Below, in pieces: positions 12,269 through 25,400 of a DNA stretch of 55,968 bases. This DNA comes from Echinococcus granulosus (lineage: Eukaryota > Platyhelminthes > Cestoda > Cyclophyllidea > Taeniidae): assembly GCF_000524195.1 (NCBI RefSeq), contig NW_020170453.1, forward strand, positions 343,504 to 399,471, given 5' to 3'. Made by a program: the position numbers and the translations under genes. Below the pieces are notes generated by a model. The model was given only the letters and a program-made list of their open reading frames with translations. It did no database searches and was not told the origin of the DNA. The first letter of the stretch is position 1. Every line of letters begins with the position of its first letter.

Positions 12269-13270
12269 ATGAGTCGTGCCCTCGTAACTGTCGTCTTCGC
12301 CGTGCTCTTCGTAGTTTCGATTGCTGTTCCCGCCTCGGAAGCGGTAGGTTTGCCTCGCAAGATGCTCATATATATTTTACACAAATGTTTTCCACCTTGA
12401 AAATGGAAAAATTGCAGCTCATTTGTAAAAAGTACTCCTTTTTAAGAAGGAAATTATTAGGTGCAAAAAAGTGCCAAAAACCACGTATTCGTTCTTTAAA
12501 TTTACCATGAAATTAATTAGCTTAGAGAGAGATAATTTGTATACGTGGTAGTACGAAAACACCCGCAACAAATCCTTCCCTTTTAATACATATCACTTTC
12601 TCATTTAAAATCTCTCGTTGTTAAACTAATACCAATTGGAGTTGCAGTCTAGCGAAATGTCCCAGGCAAGATAGAAGACACAGCGTCAATCAAATTCCTC
12701 TACAAGAAACTGATAAGTTCCCCTGTGACCTCACAGGTCAAGCGATTGTAAATTAGGCTTAACCCTCTTGAATACGGTTTCGGGCGATACAAAGGCTGTA
12801 GAGCTTTCAGATCAGCCATGTTAGTGTGAATCCTTAACTCCCCCCTTCGTTACTTTGGTTTGGCAACTCTCCTCCGTTTGTTCATTGCGCTATGATAAAA
12901 AGGCGATTCTACCCAAATTATGAGGCATCTAGTAGGCTTTTTCGCGCACTCCGCTACAACCATTCGAATGACAGCTTACCTTAGATGCACGAGTTCGACT
13001 TCTACAAAATAACGCCTACTTGGTTTACATTAAGTAGCAAGTACTATACCACCTCAGTATTTTGCTGTGTAAAACGGGTTAAAGTATTTGCAGGAGGGTA
13101 AAAACAAGTTCCACCGATTGTTTTGCCAAGTCCTCTGCGAAGACGACTTTCCGGCTGATTATTGTGAAGACTTTTGCAATCAGGCGGTCTCCCGTGAGGA
13201 CTACATGGCGGCGCAGAAGAAACGTGAAATCGACCCCATCATCTACTCGGCTAGATTCTCCAACTTTTAA
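12269..13270 (+). CDS. Small secreted protein with C-x3-C-x8-C-x3-C frame
   Basis: Exon 1 (12269-12343, 25 codons) follows a CACC before the ATG and encodes Met, a short polar start and a long hydrophobic core ending VPASEA: a classic signal peptide. The intron is phase 0 (GCG|gtaggt ... tttgcag). Exon 2 (13094-13270) gives the other 58 residues and a TAA, 83 in all. In the mature part cysteines fall at about 11, 15, 24 and 28. This C-x3-C-x8-C-x3-C frame suits two short helices stapled by two disulfides (an alpha-hairpinin-like fold). A KKR site could release a 14-residue C-terminal peptide ending YSARFSNF, but there is no Gly for amidation. I know no named family. By context it may be an excreted or surface-acting parasite product. 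Alternatives are a neuropeptide-like precursor or a lineage-specific orphan. Confidence 0.75.
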
Positions 13271-15189
13271 GTCCCCCCTTTGTGAAGATATTTCACCGCT
13301 AAAGCATAAATCAGTAAAAATATAAAAAGCTCTTATAAATTCACTTTCCTAGATAAACGCAAATCAACAGAATGACGTACGGCATCACCGTAATCTAGGT
13401 CATGGAATTATCTTACTACCAAACTGAGGCTCTGACGTAGTGCGATGAGCTGAAAGCTGGACACTCCGCCTTGGCAGCAAGATCACAACCTGGCAGGTGG
13501 ACCAGTTTGACAAAAGTAGATAGCATTTAGAACCTAGATGGGGTCAGTTTAAAAGAAATTAAAGAATGCTGGCGTTGGCATAAGTTGGACGAGTTGTAGG
13601 AATTCAGCCATCAAGCGGACAAATGCCAGATGCACCTAAAGTCAAGCCACCACTGTTTACTCTTTCACGATGACTGACAATTTGTGTGCAATTGCAAGAA
13701 ATGGTTAGAAGAAAATCACCATTAATTTGGTAGTACCTACAGTCCGTTCTCATGAGCCACCCTGTAGCTCAAACTACCCATAGACGAAAAGCTCGGAAAA
13801 TCAGTGGTCGTGAAACACCCCTCCAGTACTAAAAACCATTTGCTCCCCTTTGAGAGGCTATTAATCGACGTCCAGTCTTTTCTACGAGTTAGTCAAACGA
13901 TTCCAGTCTTCACCACAGCCCGATGTTTATAGGTTGAGTGTATAAGAAGGACAAAAACCTGCCTGTGGTTTTTTAGTAGCCTGTCTTAGGTATTGTTGTT
14001 TACTGTAAGACGCACATACTCTGGCTTTAGCATTCAGAAACATCGTTGTGGAGCAACTACGTGAGCTCTTTACTCTCCTACCATTCGCTATCAACCATTT
14101 GCTATCTACCAGTCGCTATCAACTAGTCAGCTGGATTTACAGGCCTCCTACCGCGGGCGAAGATAATCAAGTTGCCGTGTATTTGAGATGTCAGCCTGTA
14201 TCACCGCCAAGTTAAAAGCCGAGTTTGACCAACCACCTAGTTTCTTGCTCTCTGTCCAAATGAGTGTTGTTTCTCACGATATGATGAAAAGATTTCTTCA
14301 TCTTCACCGCCTTCACCCGGCTGATGTAGGGACAAGTGAGGGCAACCTAAACCAGATGTCATGGCAAGCTTCTAACTTTGGATGACCGTAGCGGTTCACT
14401 GATGTAGTTGTCAAGATCCAAAGCCCTCAGCAGTCGGTGATTGTGTGTCTTGTTGTGTAAAAAACCATGGAGACCGAAGAACCTACTCATTCATTAGTGC
14501 CAGGCTTCATAACTCACCCGATATCTTGATGATCACTCCCGCCTTCTCAAGGAGGTCATTCATTGGGCAGCGGGGTAGTCGTTTGAGAGCCCCACGATTC
14601 TTCGCGTTCGACCTCTTGTTGAATCTCTCTATAGAGACACGCTGACTTCGGTCTGCTTAAGACAAGGTGAAGGCCCCCCGGTAAGAGCTGTCCATAGAAC
14701 CACAAAACTGTTATAACTTCTTTCTTGTTCTTCTCGTCCCATTTTGATGTAGCTCAGCCTTCTGCCTACATTTTATCCTTCTTCACGGGATGTGAGAGCT
14801 GCACAAGTTAGCCGGTGTTTTCATTATCTTTCCGGTCTAGTAGTCTTAGTGAACACATCGGGAAAAACGAGGTTTAGGTGGTTGACAGACATTACCGTGG
14901 CTTTGGTGATTATTGAGGTGATAGCCGGCCATCAAAAGCAAGTTTTCAGTTCCTGCGGATCATGGTACATGTGTTTGCTGACAATCGTCTCTAAAAACAT
15001 CGTCCGAATCCTCCCACAAGCCGTGAGAGGACCTACCAGCATAGATGGTGATTCGTCACTAGAGCACAGAAGGTCATGAAACCAGGAGAGACTGGGAAGC
15101 CCCCCAAAGTAAGTACGGCGACTCGCACTGTTGTGGCAGTGAGGCTTCAACTGCAAGTGAAGGCGTTGTAAGTACCGAAGTAATTGCGG
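13271..15189. other. Noncoding stretch with a 14-base triple repeat
   Basis: I find no supported gene. At 14082-14123 a 14-base unit (CATTCGCTATCAAC and close variants) occurs three times in tandem. Overlapping open frames on both strands near 14792-15156 have no recognisable domain and no splice context that I trust. The stretch ends at an assembly gap. Confidence 0.4.
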
Positions 15190-15289
15190 NNNNNNNNNNN
15201 NNNNNNNNNNNNNNNNNNNNNNNNNNNNNNNNNNNNNNNNNNNNNNNNNNNNNNNNNNNNNNNNNNNNNNNNNNNNNNNNNNNNNNNNN
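15190..15289. other. Assembly gap, 100 N
   Basis: Exactly 100 N, the usual placeholder for a gap of unknown size between joined contigs. Distances across it are not reliable. Confidence 0.98.
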
Positions 15290-16929
15290 AGAGTGGGTAG
15301 CTATGCATTATTCTATCGGCAAGGGATTCCTCTTTCCTCTCCTCAAGAAGTGATGGTTACTTTGATGCAAAAGCCTTCGCCTCACTCCCTCCTGTGTGCC
15401 ATTAGGAAAGGGCGGATTGGCAGAATGCACCACTCACACACGCTTTGACCAAGTTGATTTCGGTGATGAATCACTCAAAGACAGGTAGAGTCACTCAAAG
15501 ACAGTCACGTGTCACTACCGCCGACTCAAGGAACTGGAGACTAGAGGGTGAAGCAACCTGTTCACATCTGCACCCACCAGGAAGGCCAAGTCGTGATGGA
15601 ACCTGAACAAGTTAGTGCTTGCATTGAGCTTGCACCGACAGGCAGGCAGGTGGGCAGGCAAACAATGAACCCTCACGGCTGTCAAGTTGATATCGTGGGC
15701 TCCTTTCACACTGCCAAATTTGGTGGCTGTTTGTGGTGTCCTCTGTTGACTTGACTGATGGCTTACTGGTCAACCCCAACCTACCAGTGGGGGAGACTTT
15801 ACACCTCACTTTTGGCAGGGAAGGAGAGAGATGCTGTCTTGGCCTCACTATTAGTTTTCTTTTTACATGGCGCCAAGTTCTACGTGTCCGTGATCTTCGT
15901 TTGGCATCAGCACTAGGCAACCACAGCAGTCCGCTGTCTGCTAGATTTCAGCAGCACACGGCGGATAAAACTAGAACTGGGTAAAATTTTTTACTGGCAA
16001 TGGTGCGTTTACTTGCCTCCCGTAGGTGTCTTAATGCAATACACTTCGATATATCCTGTCCTTCCGCTGGGGGACAGGGACATTTAAAGAGTGTGATGTC
16101 CACTAAGTGGCCTTCAACGTTTCTTGGACCTACTGACTGACCTCTGATACCTCCCTCGTCAATGCAACCACGAGGAGTAATCCAGAGTCCAGGGCAGTTG
16201 TGAACACAGCACACCCAATTCTCCGGTTGTGGAGTTTGTTGGCGCTGCTCGTGACAGCCTTTGGTCACATGAGTCACTACATACTGCACAGAGAGGGAGG
16301 GTGGATGGTGTATTTCCTCTGTTTACATAAATACAGGCGGGTAGGCAGGCAGGCACAGGTCAGGACACACCCTACAAGGATTCACTGTCAGTGACAGTAA
16401 CACAATCACAAACACGCACGAAGTCCGGGTGCCTTTTTCTCACCCCTCGTACTGGCTAGCGATGCAGATGCTTGACAAGTTTACTTTCTATCACAAGTGA
16501 TTACCCCTGGACATTTGTAACGCCGTGTCAGATTCTACGATCGTCGGAAATAAGCTCGGAAGTGCAATTTCACGTAGTGGTTTTGACCACCGACGTGATG
16601 GGAAACACACTGGTGAAGCCAGACACAGAAATGCTTGTTTACTTATCTACCAGACTTAAAACAGGGCTAATCACCGGCCTTGACCTCTAAATGGCCTCCT
16701 TTCTTAGCAAATAATAGGTTTTGTAGAACTTAGACGTAGAAAGTTAGCTGTAGGAAGAGTTTCACGGCCATCAAGCAATCAGTAGGGTGATGGCTGCAAG
16801 CCCTAATCACGTTCATTATCAGGGCTTTGGGGAACGGTGAACCGCCATAGCAGTGTTTTACTGTCCGATCAACCTTGACAGAGGCACAGCTTGCTGCGAT
16901 TGGTTAGCATAAATTGAAAGGAAACACGT

Positions 16930-16945
16930 GTCACGTATACGTGAC
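16930..16945. repeat. Perfect palindrome GTCACGTATACGTGAC
   Basis: A 16-base perfect inverted repeat. It is followed at about 16973 by the related ATACGCGTGACGTC. Similar inverted motifs occur at 44041-44056 and 49158-49177. It could be a protein-binding site or the remnant edge of a small repeat element. Confidence 0.6.
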
Positions 16946-19479
16946 GCTAAAGTTAAGACAATCATACCATCATATACGCGTGACGTCAAAATGCAATCAG
17001 ACTGTCAAAGGAGGGCATTTTGTTGTGAAAATGGTTGAAGGAAAACCGTGCTGACTGAATCATGAAAAAAATTAAAATTTAGACCGTTGAATACAGAGAG
17101 TGTGTCCACACTAATGTTCTTTCGGTACGTCTGTGACTCGAAACAAATAGGGTCCTCCCCACACCACACCACGCCGCAGCTACTGTTGCGATAATGAGAA
17201 GTCACCTTAAAAGTGAATTCTCAGTCCTTAATCTTTGTCATATGACATCGGTCTACCCGACGAAGAGTACTAAGCACGTGGTCACCTCGAGTTGGGTGTG
17301 ACACCGAGGAGGCCTATTTTTGGTGGACCGTTAAAAAGGCGGAAACTTGGATTGCGACTTCTAAGCAAGACCTTAAAGGCTTCAACGATTCCGCCTTTTT
17401 TCTTCCTTAAACGGTAATGAGGCCTAGGACAAAGTGAATCAGCTCTCGGAGCTTCAGTGTGGTTACACCTTGGTCTTGGATAAAGTTTATATCCAAACCG
17501 GTAGAGACAGTTTATCTAGTAGGATGGCTTTCTTCCTACGGGATCCAAGATTTCTATCCTTCCCCCTCTCGTCCACTCCTCTAGCCCTCCCAATACTAGC
17601 CCCTTAGTTGGATGAAGCGGAGCTGTCGACACGAGAGGCACCAACGAATATTTTCTCACTACCAAAAACTTTTTATCTTTTGTCAACGGTGAATAGGGAC
17701 CACTGGGGGAAAAAAAGCTCTAATGATTATGCTAGCAGTTGCTTTTAGTAGTCGTAGAAGCGCTGGTAGGTTGTAAGCACGACCCTCAGGACATGTCGCC
17801 TACGCGGAGGCAAAAATCGCCCACGCACAAAATAATGTCATGCCATTACAGATTACAAAAATGGGCAATTTTGACCCTTTCTACCTCAGTAAGCGTAAAT
17901 AAAATCTTGTTTTGATTAGTTATATAAAAGGGTTTAATTAAGGCGGATTCCCCAGTGGGACAAGGCATACTCCCTTGATACGGTAGGCAAAACAAAAAGT
18001 AAGTTCTCTCTTCTCCCACACTTGTAGGGGGAAGATGATTTACCGCGCTCCATCGATGACATTTGACAGGTCCTCAACAGAGCACAGCAGCGACAACCGT
18101 TCAGAAGAGGGTTTACCAGTAATTTAGCGACATACTGCGAGGCAATTGTCATGTTAACGGACAGCAAAAAATGAGTTTTCCGAGTTGGTGAGCATCTTGA
18201 CGCCTGAAGGTGTGCAATGCCTGCCCGAGACGTCGGATGGAACTCATTCACAAACGCTACCTTGGTGGCAGACAATTCTCCGGGAGGACAACCACTCCAC
18301 CCGAGTCCAAAAGAGGCTGCACCCCTTGAGGCCTGACTTAAACAATGTCTCCTTTCCGAGGGCGGAAGTTGCAAAATCATCTCTTAAAGCGCTTTTATTC
18401 GTTTACGAGGAGGAATTTTGTGGTGTGATGCGTGGCGATTTGATTTACAGTCATCCCAGACATTGCGTAGGTGGTGTGTTCAATGCGATTGTGGCCGAAT
18501 TTCGCAATGTCTAGGTTTCATATCGACAAAAAGGGGGCAGTCCTATCTACCAGGCAGGTAACTTGCCCTGGGAACACTTGGAGTGTGACAAATTCGTCTA
18601 TTCGGATGGAATAGGCAACCAGCACCCCAGATGTTGGTACTCTCTGTGATTCAAAGTAACACTATCAGCCTTCATTTATCACTACCACCCCGACCACAGG
18701 CTTGAAGTGGATTCCTGCTTCGGTGGGATGTTAAGTTACAGCCCTCTCGGGGAAGCCTTACTAATGACTGTTGTTCACAGTACCCCGCTTAAGGAGTTCA
18801 GGGGCGAAAATCCACCATCATGAGCCCAACATTTTAAGATGTCAGGCCATATCCCACGGAAGCTTAATCACCCTTACGTCTGAGAATACCCTGTTTTTTT
18901 GTAATACTTGATTCGTCCGTCAGATTATGACAACTGATCGCACTAAGACAAATGTCACATATTTTTGACACTGAACTCGGTAAAGTAAATGGGGAGGCGT
19001 TGGTTGGGAGTGACACTGTCAGGGGATATGTTGTCTGTCCGTTTGGCCAAAATGATCCTTGTCACGACCCAGACTTTCCACTCAACTCATCTTTCAGATT
19101 ATGAAACTACCCTGCCAGTGGAAATTTTGCCGACCACACCTACCACAAACATGATCTTTGCTAAAAGTCCATAAGCCATAAAATTCTGTCCACAAAGCTC
19201 CTGGTACCCCACAGACCGACGGGATGCGACTGAGCGCCTTGTTGCAGGACTGGCAGAAGAAGACAGTGAGGCGATGCTGTTCTGAAATCGTAAATACAAA
19301 GCACATTTAAGGTTAAGGTAACGGAACATCGGTGCTGTTTCGCTCCAGCTAGAATCTTACCTTCCTTCCCTCCCCCCACCATCCTTAGTGTCCGAAAAGC
19401 GAATGCCGACGCACAGGCTCATTCTACATAAACACCGACAACTAGCAATAATGATCCGAGAGAAAACTCGGTCGGTATC

Positions 19480-19620
19480 TAATGGGTAAATAAATGGATG
19501 TACACAGGATGAATGGATGGCAGCGAAATGGATAAATGGATGGATACTAGTTGAATAGATGAATGGAATCAAGTTGGATAAAGGGAGGGAATGTGAGATG
19601 GATAAGTAGCGGATGGTTGC
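19480..19620. repeat. Degenerate ATGG tetranucleotide tract
   Basis: Imperfect repeats of ATGG/TGGA fill about 140 bases. The complementary CCAT type occurs at 21891-21912, 24309-24440 and 27079-27107. This is simple-sequence DNA; the open frames running through it are artefacts. Confidence 0.7.
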
Positions 19621-21737
19621 ACGAACACCAGCTTCGGTGAGCATAAATTATGCACCCGGTAAGGCAATTAAATGACATGTCACCGATTAAAGAGGCATCC
19701 GTGTCACCCATTTTATGAATAACTAATACGCTTTGTTTATATGAATTCGAGAGTACCACGCAACGAATGCGTGGTTCTTAGGCCTACCACAAAAAATAAG
19801 GAATGCTTCTTTCCAAAGCCGATTAGAGACACGAAAACGGAGAGCGGGGCCTTCGTACAGCTCGTGTGTGCATTTAATCAACGTTTCAACGCTGTGTAAC
19901 CAACCTTTGGATAAACTTTACTGTCCACTTCGAAATTCTGTTTACCTCTGCGTCTAATTGCCGTTTTTTTGACCATTTTTATTTAGTAGCTACTTTTTCC
20001 ATAATCAAGGCGACAACGAATGCTGACATTCCCACCAGGTGCTGTCCAACTGATTACAAATCGAGCCAAATCCATCGAGACGCCACACTCTTCGACAAGA
20101 CTTCTTCAGCCGGTTTCGTGATGCCCAGCATTGTGAAAAGTACCGAAAGATTGCCCAACTTAAAATAAACCGCATTTTCTTTTCTGCCTGAACACAAATG
20201 AAGACGCGGTTTGTGATAAGCCCTAATGTGCTTCCGATGCCTCGCGTACTCCAAGTGATATAGTTAAATTACTATCGTCTTTAAGTACTCCAGAACCACT
20301 GCGTGTACTCTGTAAGGAGATTTGGTTGTGGAGGAACCTTGTGAATTTCACAGCATTTGGGCCTGACGGATTAGCCTACAATATTCGGTTGTTCGCTTCC
20401 AAGGGGGCTAACCGATGTTCTATCTGTTAGACGAGAGTGCTAGTAAACACCAGAAAATTGCTGTTAGAGTATATTTATAAGCAATATTGCCAATCGACCA
20501 ACTGCTTCTGACCTCTAAACCTCCCATTCGGTGAGGTCGCCCTGTTTAGCTTTTAACCCGACGTGTCACGCAGACGATAGAAACGTGCTCAAGTCAAACT
20601 GTGGGGTGTGTGGAAATAAATGAACATTTATAAGAAGGATAGGATAGATTTCTAACTGATTTAGAGGGCGAAAATGAGGGCGATTTGCAGCCTACAATAA
20701 ATCCTCAATGGAGAGTGATCATCAGTGCGAGGTGCCTTTACGCGGTCATTCGTGCGTGTGACTGACAACATACAAGCCAATGACGCCAAACGATCATGCA
20801 AGGGGCCCATGCCCTCATGACAATGAACATAAACAGAGGCTTTGCCGACATCATCCAGCCGCTTCTCCGTCCCCGCATTTCTCTCTCTCCCACTCTCTGT
20901 GCATCACATTCCGCCACTTTGAGACCTTTTAGTGAACACACGAATTTACCATGTAAATCATATCATTTGGCGATTTTGAGCACCAGTGGAGGAGACGAAA
21001 TTAACTGAAAATGTCGAAGCGGTTAAAATAATCAGTGACAATTTTTACGCACTTATAGACGAAATCAGAATGAATGTTGATGGATCGCATCGATTCGCGG
21101 ATGAGTAGACAAAACTTACGGTCTACGGAAATTTGCTAATTGCTACATCGTGCTAAAATTTTAAGTCTTCAAACCCTTCTCTTGACATTCAGCTGCATCG
21201 CGGATCTTTGTCGCAAATACACAACCCTGGTGTACCCAAGTGACGTGGACTTTTCCATATTTGAGAATGCAACACCATCTCCGCATTTTATTTGGCAAAA
21301 ATGTTAAAACCACTAAAAGAATGCAAACAAAGGTGAAGTTGTTTAGGTGAAATTCCTAATGACGCCTATTTACCGATGAAAAGACATGGCTGCGTTTGGC
21401 AACCAAAGAACTCAATTCCGCTCACGCTATCCTTGAAATTATGTCCCTCATCGAAGTGGCAAATTAAAACATTGGTAGGACCCTTCTGTTGCTCTTGTCC
21501 TATTTAATGTGAAACCGCAAGGATAGCCCCAGAAAGGCAATTATAAATATTGATATTAAGCGCGATAAAATTTTGACGTCAAAAATTAAAATGTTTAAGA
21601 GCATCAATTTGAAAAATGCCAAAATACCTTTTGCTAAATGCATGGCATTAGCAGCCACCTTTAAGAATAAACCCTCCTGAAGGGTGGCGCTCGATCCCCA
21701 CTCTCGTGCAGTTGAATCGCGTACCGGACCGAGAGGA

Positions 21738-21829
21738 CCAATGGGAGGCCAGGGCCAAGTGTAGCCAATCCAGTGCGCTGATTGGCGTGAACAGCTGATG
21801 CACCTCCACGCCGGTAAAGGGCATAAATA
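21738..21829 (+). promoter_or_regulatory. Core promoter: CCAAT boxes and TATA-like element
   Basis: CCAAT occurs at 21738-21742 and 21765-21769, and an inverted copy (ATTGG) follows at about 21781. CATAAATA at 21822-21829 is TATA-like. Together they predict transcription to the right from about 21850, giving a 5' UTR of roughly 190 bases (or one with a small intron) before the secreted-protein ATG at 22043. Confidence 0.55.
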
Positions 21830-22042
21830 CGCGGACACAGGGAGACCCCAATCTAGTTCTGATTGCGTTGAACGCATTCAACTAGCCCTCTCTCCATCCA
21901 TCCAACCATCCTTGTGTCCAGCCAATCAACGCCCTCACAACACTCTTGAAAACCTAGAGTAGACTTGACACACCTTTCTTCTGCGAACACTGAATTATTG
22001 TGGATTTGCTTTTCTCTCTAATTGCACCTGATATACTGCCTA

Positions 22043-22479
22043 ATGGAAAGACTCACGTCCTCCTCATTCCCTCTCCTTGCCCTCCTCATTTGGCTCACCT
22101 TCATGGAAAAGACAGCAGCCTTTCCGAATACGTGGGTAAGTTGATGGAGACATCCACCTGCATTAGAGTGAGTACTTTACTTGACAGTCCTTTTATCTAT
22201 TCTTAGGGGCGTGGATTGGTGATAAATCGCCGCCCAGAACTGTACTTCGATTCAGAGGTGGTAGACAAGGCCTACATTCTCTGTTGGATGGAAATTCGAA
22301 AGGACATTTTGGAAAGTCGAATTAGGGGATTTGAGCAAGGTAAACCTTACCGCCCCAAGTGGATTCCCATAGCAGACGGCCGTGCCTACTACTTGCCTTA
22401 CTCGGAGCGGCAAAAACTCTCATTGGGGGACAGGTGTCTTCTGGAGAAGGGTATTCAGATTGCTCGACTACTTAAATAA
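22043..22479 (+). CDS. Small secreted protein, unrecognised, two exons
   Basis: Exon 1 (22043-22135) encodes 31 residues: MERLTSSS, then a hydrophobic core and ...EKTAAFPNTW, a good signal peptide with a likely cut near TAA/FP. The intron is only 71 bases (TGG|gtaagt ... ttcttag), phase 0. Exon 2 (22207-22479) adds 90 residues and a TAA, 123 in all. The mature part has an RR dibasic site after about ten residues, two cysteines (in ILCWM and DRCLL) that could pair, several aromatic Y/W residues and a helical C-terminus ending ARLLK. There is no transmembrane segment after the signal. I do not recognise the family. The tandem CCAAT/TATA promoter upstream and the clean splice sites support a real gene. 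A neuropeptide or growth-factor-like precursor is possible but unproven. Confidence 0.7.
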
Positions 22480-25400
22480 GGTGTGCAGCTGTTTGTGTGT
22501 ACATAGCTCAGTCCTCGCGCATCATCATCGCCATCACCTTTATCTGTACATATCCAAGGCACGCACACTCGCAGGCATGTCAAAAAGCAGCCCACTTTTG
22601 ATGCTGCTTGGTACTGAGGGTGATGTAATTCACAACTGTACAAATGCAGATAACTCTCCATCTCCGCGGATGCGGGAGGTCTTCCATCAACTAACACTCA
22701 AGTTGGCTGAGTGAATGTAGTAGAGTATCTCCACTACTCAGTCCAGTAACAAGGGGCAGGAGAAACTTGTGTAGAAGGTCCCAGAGGTGGTTTGAGTGGT
22801 CTATAACCAAGATGCGTCACGCTCGGCGGTATCCAATGTTCTCCTAACCAGCTGGCTGACTGACAATAAATTATAACTAGGAAAGGATAAAAGTGATTGG
22901 ACGAACCAAAAGGGTGAGGTGTGTGAGCTAGTGGTCTTGGCTACGTGGGATAACCAAATGCCAAATTGACCACAGAGAGGTGGATCTCTAGCAAGAGAGC
23001 TTAACCGGAGCTTGGGTGCAGTAGTGGTGAAAGAATGAATTCCGCTGTGGTTAAACGATGGACAAGGAAGGTCCACTAAGCGTCAATTACGAGACTGAAC
23101 CTATCACGCTCCTCCAGCTCTGAAAAAATGGGTTTTGCATGAAGTAGGAAGTAGGAGGACTCTCTGTAAGGTAGCTGGGTCCCAGAAAGGTAGACAGATT
23201 TCTTGGTGGGGAGAAATATCAATTTGCGTACTGGATGAGAGAGAAGCAATCCCATTTCCTCATCATTTTTTTGGTGGGATAGGGCTCCCGCTAATTTTAA
23301 AATTCTCCCTCCGATATGCAACATTGTGCTGAAGGCTCCAGCTGCCGTTAATTTCAGCAGCTGCAAGGAAGGACCATTTTTCAACTGGAGGCGGGTGATA
23401 TTGCTTCCGGACAGCTCAATTTTGTTTATGCAATAGTTGAATGACGGCGGGTCGCAAAAGTGAACGGTTTAGAAGATTGATTAGATTGAATTGGATGGAA
23501 CTGCGTCCTCCCAAAGAGACACCTCGTCAAATAAGGCTATGTGCAAAAGCGGACACTCAATTCCGGACGGCATGGCCACATTTGCTTTCTTGGCATAACT
23601 GTTTGAAAAGCAAAGTATCCGCTAAATTAACTCACCAGCCTAAAGTTGTGGACTCCATTTCATCTTGTTTTGTGGTTGCTGAACCCTTATGGTTAGTATG
23701 AAACCAATGTCTGAATCAGCTGTCATGAGATGGGAATCTAGACCGCCTCCGACTACCTGTTGTAGAGGTTTGAGCTAGTAGGAAACGGACCTTCGCATCC
23801 TTTCCTTCCTAGGCCCCATGGATCTACTTCCACGGTACTAAGATCTAGTGGACGACTACTCATTTGTCAACAGAAGGATGAGGTCGTGCTGACGGTTGCT
23901 TAGCACCACGACTTCCCAAACACTGATTTGGGTGTCACAACACGCAGCCCCTTGGGTTGGCAACGGAACCGATGGAGGAGGTATGGATATCTTTGCATGG
24001 CTGATCTGGGCGCGTATGTGTGTTTGCATGACCGGATGATTGAAGGGGAGAGAGAGAGAGTGCGATCCGTACTTTTAAGGAGACAATTAAACAGAGAAAG
24101 TAATTTACGTCGCTCTGATTGAAGGACATCATGTGCCGAGAGCGTGGCGCACTCTGCGGCCTACTGCACCCACCCCTCACGGCACGCCTCTCGGTCATGA
24201 CACCCCGAGGTCACCTGCCCTCGTGGCCTGTTTATTGGACCTATCAAGAGTTGAGGTGGAAGGGGAGGGCAGGAAAGGCTTGTATTCTTATCTAACCTGA
24301 CTAAACTGTCCATCCATACGTCCGTTTACCCATCCATCCATCTTTCCTTCCATCCAGCCAACCATCTGTCCACTTATCTACCCATCCAGCCACCCTTTCA
24401 TCCAACCATTTGCTCATTCCTGTATTCAGTCATCTACGCATTTCTCTAACCATTCCGAATCTGGCTTATATACGGATTCGCAGACTACTTGAAATTGGAA
24501 ATGTTCGATTTGAAAAGACAATGAGTTTGAACCATTTATGAATAATATTTATCATAGATGGAGCGGACAAAAACAGACAACGAGTACGAATGTTGTGAAC
24601 AACAAGGGAGGAAGTATTGTTCCGACCTTCAGACCTAGAAATGTCCTTCCACCTTGTTGTCCAGTCGGTTAAATGAAAATCCGACTATTTGTTGGCAGAA
24701 ATGATGGTGCATATTTTCGGCTACGCTCATGAGGCGCCTTCTAATTGTGAGACGAGGCATATCCGTGGACGGAAAGTCTGGGGATTTTACGCCTCTTCCT
24801 TAGTCGTGATCGCCCTCCCACTTTCCTCTCCGTCAGTAAATAATTCAGTCCTAGAGGAAAGTCATGGCCGTCACGCCTGCTGATTGGATTAAGGTGTTAG
24901 AAGTGGAGGTGGATGAGATCCACTAAAAACAATTCGTGGTGGCTCCAAGAGGGCAGAAGCATGACTAGCTGGAAGGCCGGAAGTGGGTTTCATTCGGTAG
25001 GGCCTGTTTTTCCAGTCAGTCCACTTTGTAAAACACATTTTTTGAGCGTTTCCCATCCTACGGAGGATTAGGTTGATGGGAAGTAAATCTGTGCTCGTTT
25101 AAATCCACCAGAAATGGGCTGTTTGCAGGGCTTGAGGGCGGCAAGAACCCCTGCTTCCACATTTCTTCCCTTCCCAGACCAAAAAAACATCCTGAGGGAT
25201 TATTGTTTACCTGTCCTCCATTCACATCCCTCCATCCATTTGTGTAGGTGAGGTGATTCAGAGTCCCCCTTCCTCCATTTTTTATCTCATGAACTTTTAA
25301 GTGCAGTTCATCTCTCCAAATCACATCCACGTGTTGCCTCGACATTCGAATACCAAGACTCGAAGTCTGACTTGCAAATTTCACGCTCTAAAGGATTTTC

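Larger units (their letters stand above)
15290..21700. other. Gene-poor stretch with short tandem repeats
   Basis: No supported gene. The 14-mer TCACTCAAAGACAG recurs at 15471-15484 and 15491-15504. Short GGCA-type runs lie near 15640-15661 and 16339-16356. A perfect 16-base palindrome is at 16930-16945, and a degenerate ATGG tract at about 19480-19620. Opposed open frames around 17934-18514 overlap each other and show no domain. Confidence 0.4.

Noticed and set aside
17934..18514. Opposed open frames of 148 and 109 codons
   Set aside because: They overlap on opposite strands, have no recognisable domain, and lack splice partners or promoter signs.
19357..19759. Minus-strand open frames over the ATGG tract
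   Set aside because: The translation is simple-sequence (repeated IHPF-like units) from a degenerate tetranucleotide repeat.
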